Notes: a model not told the origin generated them from the letters alone. A stretch of DNA of 64,000 bases from Rebecca billardiae RCC1528 (GCA_965240325.2 OZ251254.1:62001-126000); one strand, 5' to 3'. Numbered from the stretch's first letter, positions 9,415 to 20,188 are shown. Translations and numbers: made by a program.

Positions 9415-11542
9415 AAAAGAAATAGAGGGGGTAGAACCGAAAGCTCGCCTACCGGACTGAAATGATCGGGCTTCAGAGTCCGGACGCGGCAGGCCTGCGC
9501 CAGGCCGCCGCCCTCTCCCCCGCCCAGCCGCCCACTGATGCGGCTCGGGAGGAGCTGAAGCTCATCGAGGTGCGGCACAACCTCAGCCAGCGCGGGTGGC
9601 TGATGACAATGTGGGCATGCGTCGCGGCGTCAGGACGGCAGGCTGCTCAGCTACTGCCGAGGCTGACTGCTCAGGCACTCTTGGACGCGCGACACTTTTC
9701 ATTGCGCCTCGGGCATCATGGCGAGGCTGCAAACCGCCACTCGGGCTGTGGAAGTGGCCGCACCGTCGTCCGTCCGCGCAGCTGTACGGGCGACCGCACC
9801 GATTCAAAAGTGGCGGGAGCTGCTTCCCGTGCTCGTTCGTCGAGCGAAGCCTGTCCACGAGCACCGCGCCGACAGGGTTCCGTGTTGCGGCTGCCTGGGT
9901 CACACCGCCGTGCAGGCGGTGCCAGCTTACCACTAAAGGCGTATGCGCTCCAGTGACTCAGATCACTCACGGACCGGGTGGCTCCGCTCAATAGTCAATC
10001 GGCCATCGGGTGGCCCTCAGACCGTCACTCGTCATCAGGCTGCGGTCTGGACTGCCGCCGGCCCCGAGCATCCGAGTCGGCCCGGGCAATCCGGAGGCCG
10101 TGCCCGCGCGGGAACAAGCCCATGTCGCCGCGAGGGCCTGCGCTCCATGTAGTCATCGTAGCCGGCCTTTCTCACCGGTGCTGCGGGCAGCTGAGCACAA
10201 CGCCGCGCCGTCGGCGGCCGCGTGTGTGAAGCAGGCGCAAGCGGCATCGTGGAGCGCCCGGCGCACATCCGGTCCGGTCCCGACCGCTCCTGTGTGTGCG
10301 CGGACACTTGTCCGACAGGCAGACTACGCCGTCGAGTGAGATGAAGCTTGTGAGATCGTCCGCGGAGCCCATGGCCTCGCAAACGAAAGGGAGCGAGACG
10401 CACGGCACCTTGAATGACCGTACTCGAAGTCCCCGCCCCGTTCTGCCTTCAGCTGAGCAGCAGCGCAGCGCTGCGCCCGTGGTTACAGAGACGACGGCCG
10501 TGGCGCTGCTCAGTCGCCGGCGCGGCCGTGGATGGAGGCGGTGCCGATGGAGCAGGGGACGGCGGGGTGGGAGGCGCGGGTTGGTGCCCAACGCAAAGCT
10601 TTTGCTCGAGAAGCGCATACGCGCAGCCAACCGCCGCCCGCGTCAACCCGGTCAGTCACTCGTAACGGCTTGGGTGCGGGCGGAGGCCGAGTGCTGCAGC
10701 CCTACGCTCAAACACCGCACGCCGCGCGCCACCCGGTGCGTCGGGCGACACGTCCACCGTGGTCGCGACGGACCGCAGCACCTCGAAGAGCGCGTCACGT
10801 GCGACACCCTGCAGCGCGCGCTCGCTGGTCGACAGCCCCATCCTCGTGCAGGGGCTCTCTCCATCGAGCTGGGAGCAGGAGGCGGCAGGCACAGGTCGCT
10901 CCTCTGCGCGACCGGCTTCACGTAGTACGCCGTCCTTCCTTCAAGGCGCGGAGTATGGTTCGCTCGGTCTCTGGTGAAGGCATGGGGCGTGCCGTCGTCC
11001 GACAGGTGCCCCGCCAGCGCTCTCGCCATGTTGATATCCTCAAACCACCAATCCGCCGCCCACCTGGAGTGCGCACGAAACGAGGCCGGTTCGGGGGCGC
11101 CAAAACGGGTGAGATTCGTGTGCCTCAAGGTTCGGGCGGTGGGTGCGCACACTGCCCCGCTGGTTCCATACTTTAGGCACACGAAATTACGCGCAGTAGC
11201 TCTGCGTTGGGCAGTCGCGTGCCGTGCCGGCAAGTTTCGGGCTCGACACTCAGGCCCGGTCGTGGGCGCATTTGGAGACGCGATCGCCGGTGCCGCTCGC
11301 GCCGTTCATTTGGTCGGAGGAGTCTCTGCGTGTTCACATGACGTCACGCCTCGGGCTGCCCGTCGGGCGTGCACTGCACGAGCCGCGAGTCAGCGCTGCT
11401 GCGACGAGGTGTACGGAGAGGAGCACCTTGGCCATCTCGGCGCCTGAGGGCGTGACGAAGCTGAAGCCCGGTCTTCCGGAGCGAGCAGTCTGAAACCATA
11501 TTAATCAGGAAAGCTTTCGGTTCTACCCCCTCTATTTCTTTG
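9415..11542. mobile_element. 2.1-kb DNA transposon with 31-bp TIRs and 8-bp TSD
   Basis: The left end 9415-9445 and the right end 11512-11542 are inverted copies matching at 30 of 31 bases; the shared core contains AGAAATAGAGGGGGTAGAAC. The element is bracketed by the direct repeat CAGCGCGC at 9407-9414 and 11543-11550, an 8-bp target-site duplication. Long TIRs plus an 8-bp duplication indicate a cut-and-paste transposon. The length of the duplication fits hAT, Merlin or P-type elements, but the terminal bases do not match the CAG of the hAT copy at 25758. Inside, no complete transposase is recognised; minus-strand frames around 10300-11200 give short protein-like pieces that are broken by frame changes. 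It is most likely non-autonomous or decayed. Confidence 0.85.
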
Positions 11543-11566
11543 CAGCGCGCGCCAACCTGACGAAAC

Positions 11567-11613
11567 CCTTAACGTGCACGCCAGTGGGCCGCCCACTGGC
11601 GTGCACGTTAAGG
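11567..11613. repeat. Perfect 47-bp palindrome
   Basis: Arms 11567-11589 and 11591-11613 are exact reverse complements of 23 bp around a single central base. It lies only 17 bp beyond the right target duplication of the 9415-11542 element. It would form a stable hairpin or cruciform. Confidence 0.95.
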
Positions 11614-12742
11614 ATAATCCTGAGGTCTGGACCGGTTGGATTCTTTGACGAACGATATTGCATCAGAATCGGCCGTGTACCTAAAAGTAGCGCGCCACGA
11701 GATGCCGAGATTGTGACTTGTGAGCAGTCGTCCACTTTAACAATCCCAGGGCCTGCGTCCCACTGCGGCCAGCTGGGGCCGGGCGCAGCAGCTCGCCACT
11801 GCCCACGGGCTCCTGCTGCGGCGGCGCGGCATTGGGCGCCAGCATGGCGCTGGATGTGCCCTGCAGCGCGCGGCGGTGCGGACGGCCAAGACAGCCGAGC
11901 CATGCGCCGGCCGGCGTGCGCTCTCATCCGCGCAGAGGCTTCAACGGGCGGACTGCGAGCAGGATACCGTCTGGTTGGATAATTTCCGACGAAACCTGAC
12001 GTGCCACCATCGTTCCTAGGTGGGCACACTGCCCGCGTGATCAACCCACTCGCTGCCGATGCGGCCCAATCGGGGTCAGCACACTGACACTGAGCCGGAG
12101 CGGGACCGCCGGTGATAAGTCTGAGATGGACTGAATCGCAGCTTGAAAGTGTCGTACTCGGCGCGAGCTGAGCGGAGAACGGTCAACCTTCTGCGACTTT
12201 GCGCCTTGGCGTCAGCACGACCTCCTGGCCGTAGCGCCCTCGCCCTCCTCAGCACTGCCGGATCTGCCGTGCTGTTCGGCCATGCCCCGCCCCCTGCGGA
12301 GCGGCACACTGAACTACACTAGTCATCCCGACTAAACTCAGATTCGAAGCAGGGCGGGCGTCTGGCGTCGTTGGAGGTAGCAGCGTACACGTAAGCACAA
12401 CGAGCTCTCCGCCGACTCTTCCGGACGAACGTACGCGGAACTGTGTTGGCCAGGTCCAGAGTCTGAACGGGACGGGGCCGGTGCCTAGTTGAGAATGCAG
12501 ACCGTCGGGGCGGGCGCGAGCCACGGCACCCGCACGCCGGCTCACCGACTCCGACCGCCCCCGCATCGCGTGGCCGGGGCGGCGCATGCTGAGATGTCGC
12601 GCCGACTGCACGGGTACGTGCAGAAAGCGCCAGCTACCGTCGGCCGTTGCAACAACCTACGTACTGTACACTTGTAGTAAACTGTATTCACCGGCGCTCA
12701 ACCTGCCCTTGTTCAGCCACGCCACTCAGCGCTCGCGAAGGG
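11614..12742. other. Intergenic region
   Basis: No gene or repeat structure was recognised. The last 150 bp form the promoter side of the TMEM53-like gene. Confidence 0.5.
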
Positions 12743-13735
12743 ATGCCGACGCCAATCGCCGACGAGACCGCGCCAATGGCCGGAAGCACCGCCGTCGTCG
12801 TCAACACCGTCGCCGGCTCGATCCGGGTGGAGGCGGAGGCGCCGGAGGGCTGGCGTGGCGGCGACGTGGTCATCCTCTGGGGCTGGTACGGCGCGAGCTT
12901 CCGCGCGCTGCGCAAGTACGCCGAGCTCCACCGCGCGGACGGTCGCGCGAGCGTGATGGCGATTGCGCCCGCGCCCGCCGTGGCGCTCAAGCTGACGGGG
13001 CCACTCCGGCGAGTGGCCGAGGCGACGCTCGACGTGGCGGAGGCGCTGCTCCGCCCGGTCCCGCCCGCGCGCCAAGGCCGCGTCCACCTCCACGTCTTCT
13101 CCAACGGCGGCTGCTTCGTCTACGAGCAGCTGCTCTGCACGCCAGCGCTGCTCGCGCGCGCGCGCCGCGTCGGCCGCGGGCTGGGCGCGGCGGTGTTCGA
13201 CTCGTGCCCCGCGTACATGCACCCGGAGACGGGGCTCGACGTGATCGGCGCGCACACCAAGAACCCGACGGTGCGCGCGCTCGTCCTCGGCACCTTCCGC
13301 GCGTGGGTTGCGTGCGCGCGCGCGGCGCGCGCGTGCGCGGGCGGCCGCACGCCCGCCACGGCGTTCTGGGAGCGCATGCTCGGCGACGCGTCGGGGATCC
13401 CGGCGCTGTACATCTACTCGAGCGGCGACGCCGTCACCGACCCCCGCGCCCTCGAGGAGCTCATCGCCGCGCGCGCGGCGCGCGCGCCAGACGGCGCGCA
13501 GCCAATCGCGCAAGTCCGGGCCGTCGACTTTGGCCTGGGCAGCGCGCACGTGCTGCACCTGCGCACTGACCGGGAGCGCTACGTGGCCGAGGTGCGGGCG
13601 GCGTACAAGCTGGCCGGGGACGACGAGGTGGGGCGCGCCGACGCGCCGCCCGCGACGGCGCCGCCCAGCACCCGCCGCCGCGGCATGGCGTGGCGTGTGC
13701 CGATGCGGCGGCATCGTCGCGGCGGCGCCGACTGA
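12743..13735 (+). CDS. TMEM53/DUF829-family alpha/beta hydrolase
   Basis: 330 aa from the ATG at 12743; the frame is open upstream to 12647, but that part lacks family character. The order of motifs matches the DUF829 (TMEM53) fold: first strand VVILWGWYGASFRALRKYAE, which replaces the HGxxG of classic hydrolases, then HLHVFSNGGCFVYEQL with the nucleophile-position Ser120 in S-N-G-G. Further on come FDSCPAYM, the strand PALYIYSSGDAVTDPRALEEL with a likely catalytic Asp, and SAHVLHLRTDRERYVAEV with a likely catalytic His. Animal members sit in the nuclear envelope or ER, but no strong membrane helix is seen in this protein. The C-terminal 45 residues are low-complexity Pro/Arg. The enzymatic substrate is unknown for the family. 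Confidence 0.85.
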   Translation: MPTPIADETAPMAGSTAVVVNTVAGSIRVEAEAPEGWRGGDVVILWGWYGASFRALRKYAELHRADGRASVMAIAPAPAVALKLTGPLRRVAEATLDVAEALLRPVPPARQGRVHLHVFSNGGCFVYEQLLCTPALLARARRVGRGLGAAVFDSCPAYMHPETGLDVIGAHTKNPTVRALVLGTFRAWVACARAARACAGGRTPATAFWERMLGDASGIPALYIYSSGDAVTDPRALEELIAARAARAPDGAQPIAQVRAVDFGLGSAHVLHLRTDRERYVAEVRAAYKLAGDDEVGRADAPPATAPPSTRRRGMAWRVPMRRHRRGGAD

Positions 13736-13880
13736 GCTGGCGACGACTGCACTCATCTTTGCGGCCAGTCCGATGGCTGCTGGCTGGCGGCTCGCGATGG
13801 CACCGGCTGAGCCGGTGACGACTGCACTACTCATCTTTGCGGTCAGTCCGATGGCTGCCGGCTGGCGGCTCGCGGTAACG
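13733..13880 (+). repeat. Two-copy tandem duplication (~75 bp) after TMEM53-like gene
   Basis: The segment beginning with the stop codon region (gagctggcgacgactgcact) is repeated at about 13808 as gagccggtgacgactgcact. Both copies continue through a shared stretch ending ggctggcggctcgcg. It lies in the 3' UTR or just beyond. Confidence 0.8.
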
Positions 13881-14130
13881 CTACTGCTGGCGGTGCGCGT
13901 GATGCGCGAGTGCTGGCAAGCAAGCCCTCTGACGGCGCTCGGAACCTCGACGACCTCAGCAGAGAGTAGTCAGCTAATATTGTCATACGTATAAATATAG
14001 TTGAGTCACTCTCACCTCGAGCTGCGAGCGCGTGCCGTCGCCGCCTCGGTCTCGGTCGACTCGGACAGCAACCGCTGCCCTGCGCGTGCCTCGTACCCGG
14101 GCGGACGGAGCAGAGTCTAATCGCGAGCCC

Positions 14131-14170
14131 CGCTCGCATTGGTTGTTCTGTAAGAACAAGCATGCGAGCG
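14131..14170. repeat. Imperfect hairpin
   Basis: Arms CGCTCGCATTGGTTGTTC (14131-14148) and GAACAAGCATGCGAGCG (14154-14170) pair with one or two mismatches around a 5-base loop. No known RNA family was recognised. Confidence 0.6.
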
Positions 14171-14400
14171 GAGCGAGTTTTCCGGTAGGACACGCGAAGT
14201 CCGGTGATTCTTACAAGGTTGATGGCCTTCCAATAGGTATCCCGAGGAATACAGTTTAGTCAGATCCCAATTGGGGCCAACGGTTTTTCGTGCAATCTGT
14301 CAGTCAACTCCCCCAGCTACGTCCCCGGGAACAGCAAGAGATGTAGTGATGATGATGATTCAAAGGTCGGATCAAGGGGAGTGTCGGATCCCTCCTCGCA

Positions 14401-15471
14401 AGGGCTGCGAACTCCCAGTGCCGCGCCGGTGAGAGGAGGTTGGGTATCGATCTCCTGGGGCGCCGCCCTGGAGGGCGCGTGGGGTGCGCACGCCGCGTGC
14501 TCCTGCGCCCGCGGCAGCGGGCGCGGACACGGCGCGCGTGGTTGGTCGCATGCTAGACAGCACGTAGTGCCCTCCCACGCCGCGCGCCGCGCTCGCCGGC
14601 GCCCTCGCCGTGCCTCAGGCCAGCCCGCGCCCGCGCGCCGCACCAAGAGCCAGCCGTGGCCACGCGCCAGCCGCCAGCGCGCGCGCGGTGCGCGGTGCGG
14701 TCGGCGCGGGGCGGGCGCGCGCCCGGGGCGAGGCTCGTGTACGATCGGCGCGCGCCATGCCGCCACGCGCCGCCACGCTGGCGCCCGCATGGGTCGGCGC
14801 ACGCGTTGCTGTCGAGTGTGCATTGGCCAAGTTTGAAAATGCTCATGTTGAGACGATCACGGGAAGGCAGCGAAGCGCGATAGACATGCGCAGACCACTG
14901 ATGTGTGAACGATTGGCATCCTATGATGGCGCAAGAGTCCCCAAGTCGTCGCATTCCTCGCACTGACGCGCTCACAGCCGCTTGTCCAAGCTCATTTCTG
15001 ATGGCTGAGGAATGCTCGACGAGCACCCATCAGCAGCCGCGTGGAACGTGATCAAGCTCGTGTTCGGCGACGCGTGGCGGCATGGCGCGCGCCGATCGTA
15101 CACGAGCCTCGCCCCGGGCGCGCGCCCGCCCCGCGCCGACCGCACCGCACACCGCGCGCGCGCCGGCGGCTGGCGCGTGGCTACAACTGGATCTTGGTGC
15201 GGCGCGCGGGCGCGGGCTGGCCTGAGGCACGGCGAGGGCGCCGGCGAGCGCGGCGCGCGGCGTGGGGGGGTACTACGTGCTGTCTAGCATGCGACCAACC
15301 ACGCGCGCCGTGTCCGCGCCCGCTGCCGCGGGCGCAGGAGCACGCGGCGTGCGCACCCCACGCGCCCTCCAGGGCGGCGCCCCAGGAGACATAGCCGCTG
15401 CGCCGCGAGGGCGCACGAGTTGATCGATACCCAACCTCCTCTCACTCGCGGCACTGGGAGTTCGCAGCCCT
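14401..15471. repeat. Large inverted repeat (foldback), ~370-400-bp arms
   Basis: The left arm, about 14401-14770, and the right arm, about 15070-15471, are reverse complements over nearly their whole length. They start with AGGGCTGCGAACTCCCAGTG on the left, matched at the right end, and run through the rare string GCATGCTAGACAGCACGTAG. The right arm has an extra ~32 bp (about 15390-15424). The spacer is about 300 bp, unrelated and less GC-rich. The open frames seen in both arms are mirror images of each other and are not treated as genes. Confidence 0.85.
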
Positions 15472-15500
15472 GACCGCCCTTGCTCCACCGGCTCGTTCCT

Positions 15501-15800
15501 CACGGTTCGGCAAGAGAGCAGGACCCGTGAAGGTGCTTACATCAGTTGCTCGCTTCCTTCATGATGCGCAGTGATCGGTGAAGGAGTGAGGACTGATGAT
15601 GTATGAGGTGAGGAAGCCGGACAAACACCAAGCAAGCAGTGCCGGACCGCCACGGTTCGGCAAGAGAGCAGGACCCGTGAAGGTGCTTACATCAGTTGCT
15701 CGCTCCCTTCATGATGCGCAGTGATCGGTGAAGGAGTGAGGACTGATGATGTATGAGCTGAGGAAGCCGGACAAACACCAAGCAAGCAGTGCCGGACCGC
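15501..15800. repeat. 150-bp direct repeat, two copies
   Basis: Copies 15501-15650 and 15651-15800 both begin CACGGTTCGGCAAGAGAGCA or lie in register with it. They differ at only a few bases. A diverged third copy is at about 17198-17350. Confidence 0.85.
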
Positions 15801-16345
15801 CCCGGCCGGCGGTGCGGAAGCACTCCGCAGGCGGGTCTACCGGATGCTTCGTGGCGCCCTCGCCAAGGCGCGCGCTTCTTGCGGCCGCAGATCTCCCAGT
15901 GGATGCGGCGCGTGGTCGGTGCCAAGGCGCATGCGGAATAGTGTGCGCCCCTCGTACCTGAACCTCACCCCGGCTGCTCGCCGGACCCAGCGCCATGACC
16001 GCTGCGCGCACCGCGTGCGCGTGCGGCTCGCCGAGTCTGCGGACGCTTCGTGGCAAACCGCGGGCGGTCAGAAGGATGCAGCAGCTTCGGGAGGTGCCGC
16101 ATCGGAGTGCCTGCTGCTTCGAGCTGCTGCTTCTTGCTTCTCCCACCACCTGCGAGCACTCCCACCACCTGCGCGCTTGCTTCTCCCACCACTCCTGCTT
16201 GCTTGGCCGTCCCGCCACCTGCGCGCTTGTTTCTTGCGTGCAGCAGTACCATACCATGCACGCAGCAGTACCATACCATGCGCACAGCAGTGCCATACCA
16301 TGCGCGCAGCAGTACCGCCAGTACCATACCATCATGCGTGCAGCA
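15719..16345. repeat. ~620-bp segment duplicated at 17270-17885
   Basis: From cagtgatcggtgaaggagtg onward this segment matches 17270-17885 almost base for base in direct orientation. The match covers the unique GC-rich stretch, the TGCTTCTCCCACCACCTGCG tract and the first minisatellite units. Small indels distinguish the copies. Confidence 0.85.
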
Positions 16346-17115
16346 GTATCATACCATGCCGCGCGGCACGGTACCATACCATGCGCGCAGCAGCAGTACA
16401 TACCACCATGTGTGCAGCAGTACCATACCGCCATCATGCGCACAGCAGTACCATACCATGCGCGCAGCAGTACCATGCCATCATGTGCGCAGCAGTACCT
16501 ACCATGCATGCAGCAGTACCATACCATGCGCGCAGCAGTAGGCCATAACATACCATGCAGTACCATATACCATGCACACCGAGCGAGCAGTACCACACTA
16601 CAGTGCGCGCAGCAGTACCATACCATGCGCGCCGCAGTACCATACCATGCGAGCAGCAGTACCATACCATCATGCGTGCAGCAGTACCATACTACCATGC
16701 TTGCAGCAGTACCATACCATGTGCACAGCGGTGCCATACCATGCCATGTGAGTGCCATGGATACCATGCGCCCAGCAGTACCATAGTCCATACCATGTGT
16801 GCCGGCAGTACCATATGGCACTACTGCACGCATGGTAGGGATGGTACTGCTGCACGCATGGTATGGTACTGCGCTGCAAGCATGGTCGTATGGTACTGCT
16901 GCGTGCATGATGGTATGGTACTGCTGCGCGCATGGTATGGTACTGCTGCGCACATGGTATGGTACTGCTGTGCGCATGGTAGTATGGTACTGCTGCACGC
17001 ATGATGGCCGTACTGCTGCGCGCATGATGGTATGGTACTCAGCTGCGAGCATGGTATGGTACTGCTGCGCGCATGCGGTATGGCAATGGTACTGCTGTGT
17101 GCATGGTACACAGTA
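16238..17115. repeat. Minisatellite (GCAGCAGTACCATACCATGC-type) that reverses orientation
   Basis: Degenerate 20-22-bp units of GCAGCAGTACCATACCATGC run in one orientation from about 16238 to 16795. They then run as the reverse complement (GTATGGTACTGCTGCGCGCA) from about 16808 to 17115. Spacers of 0-6 bp vary (CAT, GCGT, CACG). The two halves form one very large potential hairpin. No spacer uniqueness or repeat constancy of a CRISPR is present. Confidence 0.9.
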
Positions 17116-17269
17116 CAGTATGAAGCTGCGGAGAGAGCAAGGACCTGTGAAGGTTCCTCAGTTCAGCTTCCTCTCGGTTGCTTCCGGTTCCTCACTGTTT
17201 CAAGAGAGCAAGGACCTGTGAAGGTGCTTCAGCTTCCTCCGTTGCTCGCTCCCTTCATGAGATCGGTGC

Positions 17270-18090
17270 GCAGTGATCGGTGAAGGAGTGAGGACTGATG
17301 ATGTATGAGCTGAGGAAGCCGGACAAACACCAAGCAAGCAGTGCCGGACCGCCCCGGCCGGCGGTGCGGAAGCACTGCGCAGGCGGGTCTACGATGCTTC
17401 GCCCTCGCCAAGGCGCGCGCTTCTTGCGGCCGCAGATCTCCCAGTGGATGCGGCGCGTGGTCGGTGCCAAGGCGCATGCGGAATAGTGTGTGCCCCTCGT
17501 ACCTGAACCTCACCCCGGCTGCTCGCCGGACCCAGCGCCATGACCGCTGCGCGCACCGCGTGACGCTTCGTCTGCAAACCGCGGGCGGTCAGAAGGATGC
17601 AGCAGCTTCGGGAGGTGCCGCATCGGAGTGCCTGCTGCTTCGAGCTGCTGCTTCTTGCTTCTCCCACCACCTGCGAGCACTCCCACCACCTGCGCGCTTG
17701 CTTCTCCCACCACCTGCGCGCTTGCGTCTGCTTGCTTGGCTCCCACCACCTGCGCGCTTGTTTGTTTCTTGCGTGCAGCAGTACCATACCATGCACGCAG
17801 CAGTACCATACCATGCGCACAGCAGTGCCATACCATGCGCGCAGCAGTACCGCCAGTACCATACCATCATGCGTGCAGCAGTACCATACCATGCACGTGG
17901 CAGTACCATACCATGCGCGCAGCAGTACTTACCATACTGCTACCATGCGCGCAGCAGTACCATACCATCATGCGTGCAGCAGTACCATACCATACGACCA
18001 TGTGAGTGCCATACCACGCGCCCAGCAGTACCATACCATGCGCGCAGCAGTACCGCCAGTACTCTGTCACTACCATCATGCGTGCAGCAG
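17270..18090. repeat. Second copy of duplicated segment with forward-only minisatellite
   Basis: This is the direct copy of 15719-16345 followed by more minisatellite units (about 17776-18090), all in the forward orientation. The inverted half is absent here. Confidence 0.85.
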
Positions 18091-19670
18091 TATTGATGAT
18101 AATGAAGTCGTGGTGGCCTGTGTGGCGCGCGGCGCTGACGGTCACGGAGCGGCCAGCGGGGCGAGCCCTGCATTCCGGTAGGACCGGGGTGAATGCAGCA
18201 TTGCCGGGTGCAACCCGGCAATGCCCGCCTGAATGGTAAGTAGTGGCGCCGCGCGGTCAGCCGTAGTGCGCCCGTGCCACTAGCTCATAGCTGGCGCTGG
18301 CGAGTCGGATCGGGTCGTCAGTGCGGTCTCGACGCGGCTCACGGATGCGCGGCGGTCGCTGAGCTGCGCTGCACGCCCGCGGATGCGCCGGGCAAAGCAG
18401 GACGGATATACATGATTCAACTGGCCTGGTGCCACGCGGCCCCGCCCCCACCCACGCCTGCGGCGGGCATCGAGAGAGTACGGGTGGCACGGCGGCCGAG
18501 GCACTTGCGGCGCGGCGCGCGGCTGGAGCACGGTCCGACAGCCGATTCAGCGGCGCCGGCAGCGCGGCGGGCGCGCCGGTCGGCCCGCCGGCCAGGCGGC
18601 GCGCTGGCACAGCCTGCCTGCGGCGCCGCGTCGTCGGTGGGCTGGGCGGCCGGCTGCGAAGGTCAAGCAGCGCGTGGAGCGCACGCCGCGGGCGGCCGGG
18701 CGCATGCAGCAGGCCCCGCCGAGTGCCGAGTGCGGCCCGTGTCGCGGATTATTTGGACCGTGCGCCGGCCAGCGCAGCTTATGCTGCCGGACCATACTCC
18801 ATAGCACCGTGGCCCGTGCGCGTCAACCGTCCGGGCCGCGACGATCGTCATCACAGGCAGTAACTAGTGACAGTATGAGGCGCGGAGGCGGCGACCGACA
18901 CGCTGACGCGGTGGCGCTGACTGACTGACTAAGTATATACATCTGAGTAGTAAGCCGCCCGCTCACCCGCGCGGCGCGCGCGGGTGGGCACCGTCTCAGA
19001 CTCCGCCGAGCTCCCGAGGCCGTCGGCGGAACCGTCCCGGCGTCCCGCGTCGTCGTCCGATCCGGCCGGGCCCGGCGCGGTGGCCCCGCCCGCGCCCCGG
19101 CGGCGGCCCGCGCCAGCGGCCGGCGCAGGCGGCTGATGCGCCGACCCGCGGTGGCCGCGGGCGCGGCGTCACCGGCGCCGGCGCGGTCCGCACTCGCGGT
19201 CCCGGCGGGTCGGCGGGACTCCCCGGACCGCGGTCTCCGATCGACCTGATGGCTGACTACGGCAGGCGGCAGCACGATATATATGATACATTCTTACTGA
19301 GTAGGGTTCATGCCCGAGAGTAGCCGTACTATCTATGTCTCTCGCAGACGTGAGCGTCACTCCGCTCAGACTGGCCGGGCCGTCCCGCCGTGCGGCGGGG
19401 TGGCCGACAGCGGTGCGGTCTGAGATCGTGCGCGAGTCACACGGAGGCCTCGCGGCCACGCCGCGTCGCGGCCGGGTCGTCATTCGCCCACTCCCGACTC
19501 CGGGCCCGACCAACGTCCGCGTTCGGCATCCTGCGACGGGGGAGGCCGTGGGCGTGGCGTCAGGTCGGCGGGTCGGAGTGCTGAGCCGTCGACGCCGCGC
19601 CGTGGTCAAGGCCAAGGGGCCGGCTGCGCAGCGGGGACCAGCCGAGCTCCAGCTTCGGTGGTGGCCCCGT
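18091..19670. other. GC-rich stretch without recognised gene
   Basis: No domain, repeat or convincing reading frame is visible. It may hold the 3' UTR of the beta-thymosin gene at its right end. Confidence 0.4.
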
Positions 19671-19937
19671 TCACTCGTTGTAGATGGACGTCGGCGCCCA
19701 CGCGAACGTCATCGGCTGCTCCAAACCGAGCGGCGAGTGGAACGCCTCTGGCTCCGGCTCCGGCATGGACTTCTCGAGCGCGAAGATGATCGCATCCTCG
19801 TCCGTGCGGTAGTACCCGGCCGCTCGCTCGGCCCGGATGTCCTCCGCGGTCGGCAGGGAGTTTCCGTCGTTCGTGGAGGTCTTCTTCAGCTTGCTCTTGT
19901 CGAAGGACGCCACGCCGGTGACATCAGGATAAGACAT
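19671..19937 (-). CDS. Single-domain beta-thymosin-like actin-binding protein
   Basis: 88 aa from the ATG at 19937. Residues 2-42 align along their whole length with the ~43-residue beta-thymosin fold. There is a helix region ending SFDKSKLKKT, with the actin-contacting L17-K18-K19-T20 motif intact, then a linker with SLPTAEDI, corresponding to NPLPTKETI, and the C-terminal helix RAERAAG. Beta-thymosins bind and sequester monomeric actin in the cytosol. The remaining 46 residues (YYRTDEDAIIFALEKSMPEP and an acidic tail ending SIYNE) are not part of the family. The frame is open 38 codons further upstream (ATG at 20051), but that extension is Ala-rich low complexity. Codon use is less GC-extreme than in neighbours. 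Confidence 0.85.
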   Translation of the reverse strand: MSYPDVTGVASFDKSKLKKTSTNDGNSLPTAEDIRAERAAGYYRTDEDAIIFALEKSMPEPEPEAFHSPLGLEQPMTFAWAPTSIYNE

Positions 19938-20188
19938 GATGGTCGGGTCGGGTCGGTCGAAAGAGGACGATGGCGAGGCGGCGGCGGCTTTTTTTAGCGG
20001 CGCGGCGCCCGCCCGCCCGCGCGCGGCCAGGGTACTAATATTGGTATTCATCAGGACGAAATCGACGATGGATGACGAGCGATTTGGACGATCCCGTAGC
20101 CGTTCATCAACAAATAAGGGTAGTATGTATGTTTCATCCCTGATCCCGCCGCCCCGGCCTGGCCGGATGATAATTATAAGGGGTTAAG

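Noticed and set aside
14100-14260. tRNA or snRNA gene near the hairpin
   Set aside because: No TPsiC/anticodon arms or snRNA motifs could be placed. No tRNA or rRNA gene was recognised by eye anywhere in the window.
14317-15394. ORFs in the two arms of the foldback
   Set aside because: The same frames appear mirrored in both arms and have random GC-rich composition.
16050-17052. Long ORFs of repeated HTMRAAVPY-type peptides
   Set aside because: Direct translation of the minisatellite in several frames and both strands; no start context or conserved protein.
16238-17115. CRISPR array
   Set aside because: Unit length and spacers vary from 0 to 6 bp, units are degenerate, orientation flips, and the genome is eukaryotic. 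It is a minisatellite.
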